The position numbers and the translations under genes are program-made. This document shows, piece by piece, positions 26,609 through 35,315 of a stretch of DNA of 64,000 nt. Numbering within the stretch: position 1 is the first letter of the stretch; each line of letters starts with the position of its first letter. The stretch covers positions 116,230-180,229 of the forward strand of contig DATIDV010000051.1 of NCBI GenBank assembly GCA_035456105.1, given 5' to 3'. The DNA comes from Viridibacterium sp035456105. GTDB taxonomy: Bacteria; Pseudomonadota; Gammaproteobacteria; Burkholderiales; Rhodocyclaceae. Below the pieces are notes generated by a model that worked only from the letters and a program-made list of their open reading frames with translations, was not told the origin of the DNA and did no database searches.

Positions 26609-27359
26609 GCGTCAGCCTTTCACAACGAAGTACGGTCTCGCCGTCGGCCTGGCCTTGGCGATGGTGGTGGGCAGCGCGCCAGCAACGGCGGCCCCGACGG
26701 CGGTCAAAACGGTAACGCCAACTGCTGCCAGCCTGATCGAACAGGCGGCGCGCGAGTTACTGCAGGAACAAGCCAGACATAACGGCCTGCGCGATGCAGA
26801 ACTGATGCTGGAAGTGGTGAGCGCACAGCCGCAGCCGCGCAGCTGTCGTGACACGCCCAGCATCTCGGCGCTCGACACGCGGCATGTCTCGCGCATGCGC
26901 TTCGTGGCGTATTGCGCCAGTGAGAGCTGGCGTGAGGAATACACGGTGCGCGCCGAAGTAAGCGCCCAGGTGCTGGTAGCCGCCACGCGCATCACCGCGG
27001 GACAGCCGATCACGGCTGATGCCCTGCGGCTGGAAAAGCGGGTGCTGGCAGCGCCACAGGAAGCCTTGTCCGACACTGCAGAGGTCGTCGGCCAGGCCAG
27101 TCGGCGTGCGCTGCAGCCGGGCCAGGTGGTGGAGCGCCGCATGCTGGCGTCAGCCGTGCTGGTACGCCGCGGCGCCACGGTACAGATCGTCGCGCGCAAT
27201 GCCGGCATCGTCGTCACCAGCGTCGGACAGGCCACGGAGGCGGGCCATCGCGATGACATCATCGGCGTGCGCAATGCCGTCAGCGGCAAGCTGATCCGTG
27301 CGCGTGTCACCGGTGTGGACGAAGTGGAACCTGCGGACATCGCGCCTCAATCCCCCTGA
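26607..27359 (+). CDS. flgA: FlgA: P-ring assembly chaperone
   Basis: Periplasmic chaperone for FlgI. The ATG at 26607 opens a clear signal peptide (Y-G-L-A-V-G-L-A-L-A-M-V-V-G-S-A-P-A-T-A-A). The C-terminal SAF domain has V-L-V-A-A-T-R-I-T-A-G-Q-P-I and the Q-P-G-Q-V-V pattern, with V-Q-I-V-A-R-N-A-G-I near the end. The length is 250 aa. It is the only + strand gene in the 16-41 kb minus-strand flagellar run. Its first codon overlaps that of flgB and its 3' end overlaps the muramidase gene by 13 bases. No good ribosome site is seen. Confidence 0.9.
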   Translation: MRQPFTTKYGLAVGLALAMVVGSAPATAAPTAVKTVTPTAASLIEQAARELLQEQARHNGLRDAELMLEVVSAQPQPRSCRDTPSISALDTRHVSRMRFVAYCASESWREEYTVRAEVSAQVLVAATRITAGQPITADALRLEKRVLAAPQEALSDTAEVVGQASRRALQPGQVVERRMLASAVLVRRGATVQIVARNAGIVVTSVGQATEAGHRDDIIGVRNAVSGKLIRARVTGVDEVEPADIAPQSP

Positions 27360-28105
27360 ATTTTCGCCGCGAGGCGGGTGAGTTTGTCGACGTAGGCCGG
27401 ATCGCTCGCGTAGCCGCCGCGCACCAGCCCCTGGGCGTAGGCGCGCGCATCGCTGCCGCTATTGAGCGCAGCCTGGTAACGCGGGTTGTCGCTGATCAGG
27501 CGGGTGAAGTCGCGGAAGGCTTCTCCCTTGTCGGCGTAACTACGGAAACGCTCGTTCTTCTTCAAGGCGAGCCCGCCTTCGAATTCCGTCGTCATCGTTT
27601 CGGTCACGTCACCCTGCCAGCCGCTGCCGGCCTTGAGACCGAACAGGTTGTGGCTGTCGCGGCCATCGGCCTGGCGCAGCGGACGCTGGCCCCAGCCCGA
27701 CTCCAGCGCGGCCTGCGCCGCGAGGATCTGTGGTGATACGCCGAGACGCTCGCCGGCTTCGGCGGCCCACGGCGCGACACTGTCGAGAAAGGATTGCTGG
27801 GTCGCGGACAGCGTGCTCGAGGCCTCAGCAGCGCCAGCCAGCGGCATCGCGCCAGTGGCTTGCTGGCGGGCCAGCCAGGCCTGCGCCTCGACGTTGAGCG
27901 TGCCGGAACTCGTCTCCTCGGCACCGCCACCACGCTTGATGTAGTCGCCAATCTCGCCCTGCAACTGCTGCATGAGTGAGGAGAAGCCAGACGCGTTTGA
28001 GCCCGCTGCATTGCCCTGCCCCAGCGGCAGCGCGATGCGCTCCTGCTCGGCACGGAATGCTGCTGAGGGAGCTGCAGAGGACGCACCCAAGTCAGAGCGG
28101 AACAT
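27347..28105 (-). CDS. Flagellar-locus peptidoglycan hydrolase (FlgJ C-terminal type)
   Basis: A glucosaminidase/muramidase-type protein that probably opens the wall for the rod. The first ~95 residues are low-complexity. The rest is a FlgJ-like catalytic domain: G-V-S-P-Q-I-L-A-A-Q-A-A-L-E-S-G-W-G-Q with the expected catalytic Glu, then S-H-N-L-F-G-L-K, F-R-S-Y, and Y-A-S-D-P-A-Y-V-D-K-L near the end. No signal peptide is visible, so export may go through the flagellar secretion system as for FlgJ. It complements the rod-only FlgJ at 20010-20429. It overlaps flgN by 14 bases and flgA (convergent) by 13. Confidence 0.88.
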   Translation of the reverse strand: MFRSDLGASSAAPSAAFRAEQERIALPLGQGNAAGSNASGFSSLMQQLQGEIGDYIKRGGGAEETSSGTLNVEAQAWLARQQATGAMPLAGAAEASSTLSATQQSFLDSVAPWAAEAGERLGVSPQILAAQAALESGWGQRPLRQADGRDSHNLFGLKAGSGWQGDVTETMTTEFEGGLALKKNERFRSYADKGEAFRDFTRLISDNPRYQAALNSGSDARAYAQGLVRGGYASDPAYVDKLTRLAAKIQGD

Positions 28106-28553
28106 AAATGTCGCTCTCGTCGTTGAGCACGCGCTGCATGATCTCGTGCTGATCCATCAGCAGCGTGCAGTTGCGCACGTTCAACGCCTTGCACTCGTGC
28201 ACCAGGGCTTGCAACTTATGCCAAATGGCTTGCGCCGCACCGCGATAGGCCGACGGCAGATGCGCCAGCAACGCCTCCACCTTTTCCTGCGGAGAAGCAT
28301 CGCGCGCCAGCTCTGCGCACTGGGCCACCAGCGTGACGCGCTCAAGGCGGCGCGCCTGCAGGATCTGGCACAGCGCGGTGATCTCGTCGGCCACCTGCGC
28401 CAACCCGGCGGTCTGATGACGCAAGGCCGCCTCGAACTGCGTCTGCAGCAGCACTTGCAGGCTGCCATAGTCGTTCAGATCAGCCTGCACGCCGAGAGCC
28501 AGTCGCTGCAGGGCTTGCTCGCGACCTTGCTGGCCACCTTGCTGAGTACTCAC
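28092..28553 (-). CDS. flgN: FlgN-type export chaperone
   Basis: Cytoplasmic chaperone expected to bind FlgK and FlgL before export. It is a small all-helical protein (153 aa) with heptad Leu/Ala patterns and the FlgN-like C-terminal region N-V-R-N-C-T-L-L-M-D-Q-H. Sequence similarity in this family is low, so the call relies partly on position: directly after flgM with a 4-base overlap, the standard flgMN pair. Confidence 0.8.
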   Translation of the reverse strand: MSTQQGGQQGREQALQRLALGVQADLNDYGSLQVLLQTQFEAALRHQTAGLAQVADEITALCQILQARRLERVTLVAQCAELARDASPQEKVEALLAHLPSAYRGAAQAIWHKLQALVHECKALNVRNCTLLMDQHEIMQRVLNDESDIYVPL

Positions 28554-28819
28554 GCCTTGCCCCCGTGATAACGGTCGATCAGGCCGGCCAGCTTGCCTGC
28601 GTCGAAAGGCAGCTCACCGCGAGCCAGCGCGTCGCGCAGGGCGAGTACCTTGGCCTGATCGATTTCGGGCATGTCAGCCAGCGCCGCCTGGGCCTGCTGC
28701 AGGCCTGCCGATTGCAGGGCCGCGGCCGGTGCAGCCTGCTCGAGCGGCGCGGCTTCGGCCGGCGCTGCGGCGGCGGGCGCATTGGGCGCTACGGGCGCCG
28801 GGGAGCCAGAGATCTTCAT
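28550..28819 (-). CDS. flgM: FlgM: anti-sigma-28 factor
   Basis: Binds and inhibits FliA until exported through the completed hook. The ATG at 28819 (M-K-I-S-G-S-P-A-P-V) is preferred for its GAGG site about 8 bases upstream; the open frame extends further but lacks a ribosome site. The N-terminal half is an Ala/Pro-rich disordered stretch. The C-terminal half (D-Q-A-K-V-L-A-L-R-D-A-L-A-R-G-E-L-P-F-D-A-G-K-L-A, given here only as its outline) matches the FlgM sigma-binding helices. The length is 89 aa. It overlaps flgN by 4 bases and lies 31 bases after motB. Confidence 0.85.
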   Translation of the reverse strand: MKISGSPAPVAPNAPAAAAPAEAAPLEQAAPAAALQSAGLQQAQAALADMPEIDQAKVLALRDALARGELPFDAGKLAGLIDRYHGGKA

Positions 28820-28850
28820 ACGGTAGCCTCGTGGTTTCGTTTTCATGGTT

Positions 28851-29864
28851 TCAGTGCCCGCTGCCTGCTGGCAGCCCGGCGTGTTTATCTTTGGCGCCCG
28901 CGGCAACGGGGCGCAACAGGTTCTGCGCGTCGCCTTTCGGCGCGGTGGTGTCGACACCCTCGATCAACGGCGCCACCTCACCCGGCATGCCGAACATGGC
29001 CGCCAGATTGCGCGCCTGACGGGTGCTCAGGATCATCAGCTCGATACGTCGGTTAGCGGGCGCTCGTGGATTGCTCGTATTCATCGGCGCGCGGTCTGCC
29101 ATGCCCACCACCTGCAGCACGCTGTCTGGCCGCATGCCACCGGCCAGCAGGTTCAGGCGGGCAGCCATGGCACGCTCGTTGGACAGGGTCCAGTTGGAAT
29201 AGGCCGACGGGCCGCGCTCGGCGTATTGCAGGGCATCGGTGTGGCCGAGGATCAACATCTGGTTTTCGATCTGCGCGAACAGCGGGCCCATCTTGCGCAG
29301 CAGGGCGCGGAAGCGGTCGCTGGGCATCGCCGAACCGCGCGCGAACATGCCTTGCTGATCGGTGTCGTGCAGCATCACGCGCAAGCCTTGCAGGGTGACT
29401 TCGGTGTGCAGGTTTTCGGCCAGGCCGATCTCGTCGGTCAGGCGCTGCACCACTTCGGCCAGCTCGCGCATGTCGGCCGGCGAATCGAAGCGCGTCTTGC
29501 TCAGGGCATAGCCTTCGCCAGCGGCCTGCGTGTCGCCGTTGGCGAACTTGCGACGCGCCATGCGCACGTCGCCCTGGCTGGGAATGGGGTTGCGGTCGAG
29601 GAGGCTGCCACGCGGACCGCCCACGCTTTCCGAGTGTCGCCCGATGCCCTGGTCAACGAGGCTGGCCTCGTTGTTGCGCTTGACCTCCTCGATCTGCTCG
29701 GCCTTGCGCGCAGCCATCACCCACAGCACTAGAAAGAGGCACATGAGGGCCAGGCAGAAGTCGGCAAAAGCCACCTTCCACGCGCCCCCATGAGCTTCGT
29801 CGTGGGCCTTGCGGGAGACCCGCTTGACCACGGCTTCTTCGTGCTTGTCGGCGCTCTTAGCCAC
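28851..29864 (-). CDS. motB: MotB: flagellar stator protein B
   Basis: Peptidoglycan-anchored stator subunit. The GTG at 29864 is chosen: it has GGAG 6 bases upstream, overlaps the motA stop by 8 bases and begins V-A-K-S-A-D-K. The single membrane helix V-A-F-A-D-F-C-L-A-L-M-C-L-F-L-V-L-W contains the proton-carrying Asp at about residue 35. An OmpA/MotB domain fills the C terminus (M-L-I-L-G-H-T-D, N-R-R-I-E-L-M-I-L). The length is 337 aa. The helix looks like the H+ type, but the ion specificity is an inference. Confidence 0.93.
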   Translation of the reverse strand: MAKSADKHEEAVVKRVSRKAHDEAHGGAWKVAFADFCLALMCLFLVLWVMAARKAEQIEEVKRNNEASLVDQGIGRHSESVGGPRGSLLDRNPIPSQGDVRMARRKFANGDTQAAGEGYALSKTRFDSPADMRELAEVVQRLTDEIGLAENLHTEVTLQGLRVMLHDTDQQGMFARGSAMPSDRFRALLRKMGPLFAQIENQMLILGHTDALQYAERGPSAYSNWTLSNERAMAARLNLLAGGMRPDSVLQVVGMADRAPMNTSNPRAPANRRIELMILSTRQARNLAAMFGMPGEVAPLIEGVDTTAPKGDAQNLLRPVAAGAKDKHAGLPAGSGH

Positions 29865-30759
29865 GTTGGGCTCCAGGGCGACGCGACGTGGGTTCCGGTT
29901 CGTCGTTGAATGCGTTGATCCAGCTTTCCAGCTCGGCGAAGCTCGGCTTGATGTTGAGCTGCACCAGGCGGCGACCGGCGTCGATGGCCAGCAATGCAGG
30001 CTTGCCGGCAACATGCGTGACCAGCACGACCTTGACGCATTCGAGAGCCGACAGCTCCTGCTTGACCACCTGCTTCATCAGGTTGGCGATCGGGTCGAGC
30101 ACGGCGTAACAGAAGAAGATGCCGATAAAGGTACCGACCATGGCGGCGGCCACGCGCTCGGCAATCTCGGCCGAGTTGGCACCCTCACCCACCGTATTCA
30201 TCGCCATCACGATGCCCAGCACGGCGGCCAGAATGCCGAAGCCCGGCATCGCCTCGGCGATCTTTTGCAGCGACTTGGAAGGCTGCTCCAGCTCGGCGTG
30301 GATGGCCTCCAGCTCCTGATCGAGCACACCCTCGAGCTCGTGCGCGTTGATCTTGCCCATGGCCATCAGGCGGAAGTTGTCGACGATGAAGTGCAGCAGC
30401 TTGGGCTCCACCAGGATCAACGGATAGCGCTGGAAAATCGGGCTCTTTTCCGGCTCCTCAACGTGCGCGTCGAGCGCCTTGAGGCCGCCGGCCGCCAATT
30501 GCAGGAGCTCGTACATGAGCAACAACAACTGGCGCTGGAACGCCTGACCCTGCTTGCGCGAGACAACGATCTGCTTGAACTGCAGACACATCTCGGCCAG
30601 CACGTGACGCGGGTTGCCCAGCACGATGGCGCCGAGACCCGCACCGCCGATGATGAGCAACTCGACCGGCTGCCAGATCACCTGCAGCACGCCGCCGCCC
30701 ATCAGGAAACCACCGAAGACGGTGACCAGCACGATGGCGATTCCGAGTAACTGTTGCAT
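29857..30759 (-). CDS. motA: MotA: flagellar stator protein A
   Basis: Inner-membrane stator subunit with four hydrophobic segments: the N-terminal L-L-G-I-A-I-V-L-V-T-V-F-G-G-F-L, one near residues 30-50, and two around 165-225 (I-L-A-A-V-L-G-I-V-M-A-M). The cytoplasmic loop has the P-S-K-S-L-Q-K-I-A-E-A-M-P-G-F-G-I signature. At 300 aa it is normal for the longer MotA type. motA-motB follow fliA, the order used in lateral flagellar clusters (fliDSTKLA-motAB). Confidence 0.94.
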   Translation of the reverse strand: MQQLLGIAIVLVTVFGGFLMGGGVLQVIWQPVELLIIGGAGLGAIVLGNPRHVLAEMCLQFKQIVVSRKQGQAFQRQLLLLMYELLQLAAGGLKALDAHVEEPEKSPIFQRYPLILVEPKLLHFIVDNFRLMAMGKINAHELEGVLDQELEAIHAELEQPSKSLQKIAEAMPGFGILAAVLGIVMAMNTVGEGANSAEIAERVAAAMVGTFIGIFFCYAVLDPIANLMKQVVKQELSALECVKVVLVTHVAGKPALLAIDAGRRLVQLNIKPSFAELESWINAFNDEPEPTSRRPGAQRG

Positions 30760-30783
30760 GAGCTAAGAGTTCCTTCCTGCTGT

Positions 30784-31488
30784 TCAGGATTGCAGGCACT
30801 CGCGCATCTTGCGCAAGGCCGCTTTGTTGATCTGGCATATGCGGGCTTCGGTGAGCTCCAGCACGGCGGCGATCTCTTTCAGGCTGAGATCGAATTCGTA
30901 GTACAGCTGGATCACGCGCTGCTCGCGCTCGTCCAGCGCGAGCAAGGCCTGCTCGATGCTGCGACGACGAATCAGCAGCGCTTCCGGCGTCGGCTGCTCG
31001 CAAGCGATGCTGCCCATCTCCTGCACCAGTTCGTCGAAGCTGGCGAGCGCCTCGGCGTTCTCGGCCAGCTGATAGGCCTGGTAGGCCTCGGGCGTGAGCC
31101 CCAGGCCCTCCATCGCCTCGGCTTCGCTTGGCTCGTGGCCAAGACGACGCTGCAGTTCGCGCATGCCATCGCGCAGTCGGTGGCTTTCCTGGCGCACCGA
31201 GCGTGGCCGCCAGTCCTGGCGACGCAGCTCGTCGAGGATCGCGCCGCGCACGCGCATCGAAGCGTAGGCACCGAACTTCTCGTCCGGCACGCCGTAGCGG
31301 CGCAGACAGTCGAGCAGGCCCATCAGGCCGATCTGCTCCATGTCCTCACGGTCCATGGCGCCACCGGTCTGCGAGTTGAGCTGGCGGACGATGCGCTTGA
31401 CCAGCGGCAGATAGGCCAGCAGGTGCTGCTGTTCAACAGCCGCACCGCTCACCTCCGCGTAGCCGGTATGCATATCCATCGCAGTCAC
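30784..31488 (-). CDS. fliA: FliA: flagellar sigma-28 factor
   Basis: RNA polymerase sigma factor for late flagellar genes. Region 2 contains L-P-L-V-K-R-I-V-R-Q-L and D-M-E-Q-I-G-L-M-G-L-L-D-C-L-R-R-Y, followed by F-G-A-Y-A-S-M-R-V-R-G-A-I-L-D-E-L-R. Region 4 ends with Y-Y-E-F-D-L-S-L-K-E-I-A-A-V-L-E-L-T-E-A-R. The length of 234 aa is typical. Its start overlaps the fliL stop by 4 bases. A sigma28-like promoter is seen before fliM. Confidence 0.95.
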   Translation of the reverse strand: MTAMDMHTGYAEVSGAAVEQQHLLAYLPLVKRIVRQLNSQTGGAMDREDMEQIGLMGLLDCLRRYGVPDEKFGAYASMRVRGAILDELRRQDWRPRSVRQESHRLRDGMRELQRRLGHEPSEAEAMEGLGLTPEAYQAYQLAENAEALASFDELVQEMGSIACEQPTPEALLIRRRSIEQALLALDEREQRVIQLYYEFDLSLKEIAAVLELTEARICQINKAALRKMRECLQS

Positions 31489-31955
31489 TCGATGATCAGC
31501 TTGCCGATCATGGCTTCGGCAAAAGGTTTCTCGGCATGCTCGGCGGCATAGCTCTGGCTGAAGGCACGATTGATGTCGGTGGCAAACTCCTCAACCGTCA
31601 TCAGGGAGGCGCGCTCCAGCGGGTAGGTCGACAAGGCCTTCACCGCCAGGCTGCGCAGCAGTGGCAGATGTTCCTTGGTGATCTTCTCGTGCTCCACCGG
31701 TGTCTTGAACACGAGGTCGACGGCGAGGTAGTGCGACATGGGTTCGCCCGCCTTGCCGCGCAGCATGACGATGACCTTTTCAAGGCTCACGTACTTGTAC
31801 TCATGCTTGTCGATTTCGACCTTGGCCTGCTCCTGTTCCTGCTTTGCGTCGCGCGGCCGCAGAAACCACCACGCAGCACCGCCACCGGCGGCAAGCAGCA
31901 ACAGGCTGATCAGTACACCTACGAGGATCAATTTGAGCTTGCTCACTTCATTCAC
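31485..31955 (-). CDS. fliL: FliL: stator-associated membrane protein
   Basis: Inner-membrane protein that supports the stator near the basal body. It has a short cytoplasmic N terminus, one membrane helix (L-I-L-V-G-V-L-I-S-L-L-L-L-A-A-G-G-G-A-A-W-W) and a periplasmic domain with Y-K-Y-V-S-L-E-K-V-I-V-M-L and R-S-L-A-V-K-A-L-S. The length of 156 aa is normal. It overlaps fliK upstream and fliA downstream by 4 bases each. Confidence 0.9.
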   Translation of the reverse strand: MNEVSKLKLILVGVLISLLLLAAGGGAAWWFLRPRDAKQEQEQAKVEIDKHEYKYVSLEKVIVMLRGKAGEPMSHYLAVDLVFKTPVEHEKITKEHLPLLRSLAVKALSTYPLERASLMTVEEFATDINRAFSQSYAAEHAEKPFAEAMIGKLIIE

Positions 31956-33112
31956 TCCTGCTCGCTGGCCAGCCGGAAGCCGGCCAGGTTGTGATTTTTC
32001 TCGTGGCCGGATTCGGCCTCGGCCAGCGCCCGGCCCGGTCCGGCTTCCGCCTGCTCCTGTGCCTGACGACGTCCGTCATTGCCGCCATCGCGTGCCATGC
32101 CGCGCGACGCGGCCGACTCGCTGACCTGCACCGACACTTCGCCGCCCTGATGGCGTTGCGACAGATCGTGACGCAGGGTTTCGCCAATGCCTTGCAGCTG
32201 GCGCAGCACTTCGTTGTGGGTCGCGCTGAGGTTCACCGTGATGGCGCCCGCCTCGTGGCGTATAGAGATCTCGATACGCCCCATCTGCGGCGGATCGAGG
32301 CGGATCACCGCACTGTCGCTGGCGCCGCTGCGCTGCAACTGGATACGGTCGCCGAGCGCCTGCAGCAGCGGCTGACGCCATTGCGTCGGCTCGCCATTGG
32401 GCAGCTTCAGCACGCCCTCGCTGCCGCGTGCAGCGGGCTGCGCCGGCGCGGCAACCAGCGTCGACGCATCGCCGCTTGCGGCCGCCACCGTCGTGGTCGT
32501 GGTGGTAACGGCAGGCTTCTGTTCAGGCTTCGCTTGCTCGCCGGTTGATGACGCAGGCATTACGAAACTTTCCGTCGCTACCGGCGCTGTCTCTGCCGGT
32601 GCCACGCTGCCTGGTGCGCCGGTCGTCACGCTCGCAGGCGCCGCCGCATCACGCAGCGCTTGCACCTGCTGCGACACGGCGGACGCTGCAGGGAGCGAAG
32701 ACAAGCCGGCAGCCGGAAGACCACGTGGTGTGGCCGGCGTCGCCGCGTCGTCAGCAGCGGTGTCTTCGGCGACAGGCGCCATCACCATTGGCAGCGCAGC
32801 CTGGATGGCGGGCATCAGCAAGGCCAGCAATGCCGCACCGCCCGTGTCAGCCTGCGCATCCCTTGTCTCGGTCGAACTGTCTTCGTCCGTCACGGCCGGT
32901 GTCTCGGCAGCGGGAGCCGCTGCGTCGGCCATGGCCGGATCAATCATGTCTCCACCAGCCAGCAACTGCAGCCAGGCTTCGCCGAAGGCGGCCGTGGCCG
33001 GCACTGCCGCAGTATCGGGCTGCGTGTTCGGCACGGCCTGGGCCGGCACTGGCATCGGCATGCCAACCGCATCAGGCAACGCGACCGACGCGCACATGTT
33101 CATGACATTCAT
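31952..33112 (-). CDS. fliK: FliK: hook-length control protein
   Basis: Secreted ruler that sets hook length and switches export specificity. The ATG at 33112 has GGAG 8 bases upstream and an ATGA overlap with the fliT stop. The N-terminal ~260 residues are Ala/Pro/Thr-rich and unstructured. The C-terminal domain has the FliK core: V-I-R-L-D-P-P-Q-M-G-R-I-E-I-S-I-R, then L-R-Q-L-Q-G-I-G-E-T-L-R-H-D-L. The tail is Gln/Ala/Glu-rich. The length is 386 aa. A second FliK-like protein is encoded at 48387-49427. Confidence 0.9.
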   Translation of the reverse strand: MNVMNMCASVALPDAVGMPMPVPAQAVPNTQPDTAAVPATAAFGEAWLQLLAGGDMIDPAMADAAAPAAETPAVTDEDSSTETRDAQADTGGAALLALLMPAIQAALPMVMAPVAEDTAADDAATPATPRGLPAAGLSSLPAASAVSQQVQALRDAAAPASVTTGAPGSVAPAETAPVATESFVMPASSTGEQAKPEQKPAVTTTTTTVAAASGDASTLVAAPAQPAARGSEGVLKLPNGEPTQWRQPLLQALGDRIQLQRSGASDSAVIRLDPPQMGRIEISIRHEAGAITVNLSATHNEVLRQLQGIGETLRHDLSQRHQGGEVSVQVSESAASRGMARDGGNDGRRQAQEQAEAGPGRALAEAESGHEKNHNLAGFRLASEQE

Positions 33113-33420
33113 GCCTGACTCTCCTGCCAGTCGTCGTTGAGGGCGTAAGCGACCCAAGCGTCCTTGTGGGCGCACATGTCGGCAATACGCGCATCGAGCT
33201 GCACCGATTCGCGCATGCAGCAGGCGAGCGCCTCGCGATGCGCGTCACGCAAGCCTTGCAGCGCGTGCTGCTCGACCGGACTCCATTCACCATGGCGGGC
33301 CAGACGCGGCAGCAGCTCGGCAAGCTCGCTGTCGACGCGCGCCAGATCGTCCCAGTCCTGGGCGACGGCGGCATGACTCAGGCGGTAGGCCATGGAGATC
33401 AATTGCGCCTGCCTATCCAT
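33109..33420 (-). CDS. fliT: FliT-like flagellar export chaperone
   Basis: Small helical protein (103 aa) expected to bind FliD before export. Sequence similarity in this family is low; the features seen are amphipathic helices such as L-I-S-M-A-Y-R-L-S-H-A-A and L-R-D-A-H-R-E-A-L. The call rests on position: it overlaps fliS by 8 bases and fliK by 4 in the exact fliD-fliS-fliT-fliK order of lateral flagellar clusters. Confidence 0.75.
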   Translation of the reverse strand: MDRQAQLISMAYRLSHAAVAQDWDDLARVDSELAELLPRLARHGEWSPVEQHALQGLRDAHREALACCMRESVQLDARIADMCAHKDAWVAYALNDDWQESQA

Positions 33421-33799
33421 GACGCGCCTGCATGCCCTGCCAGCCTTCCTGCAGGGTGCGGAGGATGCCGGTCACTTCATCGATCATGACCGGATCCAGC
33501 GCGACGCCAGCCTGGTGCAGGCGCTCGGCACAGAACTCATAGAGGCGACCGAGGTTGGCGACTACTTCGCCACCGGCCTCGAGGTCCAGCGCGCTGGACA
33601 AGCCATTGAGGATGCCGATGGCACGCTCGAGGCTGGTCGCCTTCAATTCGTAGCGATGCGCCTCGATGTGCGCGCGTGTGCGGGCCAGCTCGTCGAGCAG
33701 GCCCTCCATGAGGATCAGGACGAGCTGCACGGGTGAAGCCTGGGCGGTCTGCGCGCCGAGGTTCACCGCGTGGTAGCTCTGGTATGCGTCGTGGTTCAA
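33413..33799 (-). CDS. fliS: FliS: flagellin export chaperone
   Basis: Binds the flagellin C terminus to prevent early polymerisation. Family motifs are Y-Q-S-Y-H-A-V-N-L near the start, then A-S-P-V-Q-L-V-L-I-L-M-E-G-L-L and I-G-I-L-N-G-L-S-S-A-L-D. The length of 128 aa is typical. It lies between fliD and fliT. The cognate flagellin is probably the one at 49626-50417. Confidence 0.93.
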   Translation of the reverse strand: MNHDAYQSYHAVNLGAQTAQASPVQLVLILMEGLLDELARTRAHIEAHRYELKATSLERAIGILNGLSSALDLEAGGEVVANLGRLYEFCAERLHQAGVALDPVMIDEVTGILRTLQEGWQGMQARHG

Positions 33800-33830
33800 G
33801 GTCGTTGTCTCGCGTTACGTATGGCGGGCC

Positions 33831-35216
33831 TCAGCTGGTGCCGAGGGAAGAGAACATGCTGCTGGTCTGTTGCATCTGCGACTGCAGCGACTGAAGTGCC
33901 GAGAACTGCTTGAGGTAGCGCTCGTAGCTGCGCTGGAAACGGTCGTCGAGCTGGGTCTGCTTGGTCGTAAGGCTGGCCTGGATGCGTTGCACCGAGTCCT
34001 GGCGATTCTTGATCTGGCCCGAGACGCTGCTGGTCCACAACTCCACGTAGCTGCTGAAGGCACCCAGCGCGCCGCTGCTGCTACTCGCACTGGTGCTGCC
34101 GAACACTGCACTCAAGCCGTCGGGCTTGGCGGCGAGTGCTTTGTTCAGCTTCGTACTGTCGAGCTTCAGGCTGCCATCGCGGTTGGCCTGGATGCCGTAG
34201 TCCATCAACGTCTGGCCATTGAAGTCCTGACGCAGGACACCGGACAGGCGGCTGCGCAGGGCGCGTACGCCGGCGTCCGAAGCGAAAGCGGCCGCCGCCA
34301 CGCCCTTTTGGGCGTCGCCTCCGGCAGTCAGATCATCGAGCGCCTTTTCCAGCGCGTTGTAGGCGTCTACGAAGCTCTGCACGTTGGCACTGGTGGCGCT
34401 GCTGTCTCCAGCCACGGTCAGTGTGGCGGGTGCATCGCCAGTGGTCATGGCGCGCGTGAAAGTCATGCTGACGCCGGGAATCGAGGTGAAGGTGTTGCTG
34501 GCCTGTTTCATCTGAATGCCAGTGCCCTTGTCACCGAGCCAGACGACGGCGTCCTGCGCCGCTACCATGACTCTAGGGGTCGCGAGCGCCGTCTTCAGGT
34601 CATTCGGAGTCGGCGGGGTGCCTCCGTCATCGTCTGGCAAGCCGCTGGTGACCAGCGTGATCTCTCCGCCCGCACCGCTCTGGCCAGCGGTCAACACGAG
34701 TTGTGTTTTGCCGCCGGTGGTGACGACCGTGGCTGTGACCTTGCCCTTGTTTTCCGCAGACAGGTTGATGGCACGAGCGATCTCTGTCTGCGAAATGCTG
34801 CCGTCGGTATCGGCATCGGCCTTCACGAGGTCGACCGTGAAAGAGCTGCCATCCTTGAGCTGGACCACCAACGGGCCGCCCAGCGACACCGGCACGGCCG
34901 GCAGGTCTTCGAAGGCAACCTGGTGCGTGGTAGCCAGCTTTTCGACGAAGAAGGAATAGGTCCCTGCCTCGGCCGTGGACTTAGCGGTGGCCGTACCAAT
35001 CGTGCTGCTGAAAGTGGCACTGTTCTGTGTCATGCCTTTCTTGGCCGACAGCGTGTTGAGCGCGGAGTTGAAGGTGCTCAGCGCAGACTTCAGCTTGGTC
35101 AGAGAGGTAGCGGTGCTCTGCGCGTTCTTGGTTTGCGTCGTGAGCTGGTCCTGCGCAGCCTGCGTGTAAGCGGTGGCCAGCGACGAGGCCATCGAGGTGG
35201 GATTGATTTCAGCCAT
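33831..35216 (-). CDS. fliD: FliD: filament cap protein
   Basis: Distal cap that folds flagellin at the filament tip. The N-terminal coiled-coil region has Y-T-Q-A-A-Q-D-Q-L-T-T-Q-T-K and a central S-F-V-D-A-Y-N-A-L, a strong FliD marker. The C-terminal coiled coil contains R-Q-D-S-V-Q-R-I-Q-A-S-L and Y-L-K-Q-F-S-A-L-Q-S-L. The length of 461 aa is normal. About 100 non-coding bases separate it from fliJ upstream, so a promoter there is possible but none was identified. Confidence 0.92.
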   Translation of the reverse strand: MAEINPTSMASSLATAYTQAAQDQLTTQTKNAQSTATSLTKLKSALSTFNSALNTLSAKKGMTQNSATFSSTIGTATAKSTAEAGTYSFFVEKLATTHQVAFEDLPAVPVSLGGPLVVQLKDGSSFTVDLVKADADTDGSISQTEIARAINLSAENKGKVTATVVTTGGKTQLVLTAGQSGAGGEITLVTSGLPDDDGGTPPTPNDLKTALATPRVMVAAQDAVVWLGDKGTGIQMKQASNTFTSIPGVSMTFTRAMTTGDAPATLTVAGDSSATSANVQSFVDAYNALEKALDDLTAGGDAQKGVAAAAFASDAGVRALRSRLSGVLRQDFNGQTLMDYGIQANRDGSLKLDSTKLNKALAAKPDGLSAVFGSTSASSSSGALGAFSSYVELWTSSVSGQIKNRQDSVQRIQASLTTKQTQLDDRFQRSYERYLKQFSALQSLQSQMQQTSSMFSSLGTS

Positions 35217-35315
35217 GGTGAACTCCTTCGATGAGGAAAGTGGGATTACCCATGGGTAGGGCGACCACTTTGCTCAGAAGCTGAAATGGCCCGCGGGCCC
35301 GTATCGGCGTAGAGA

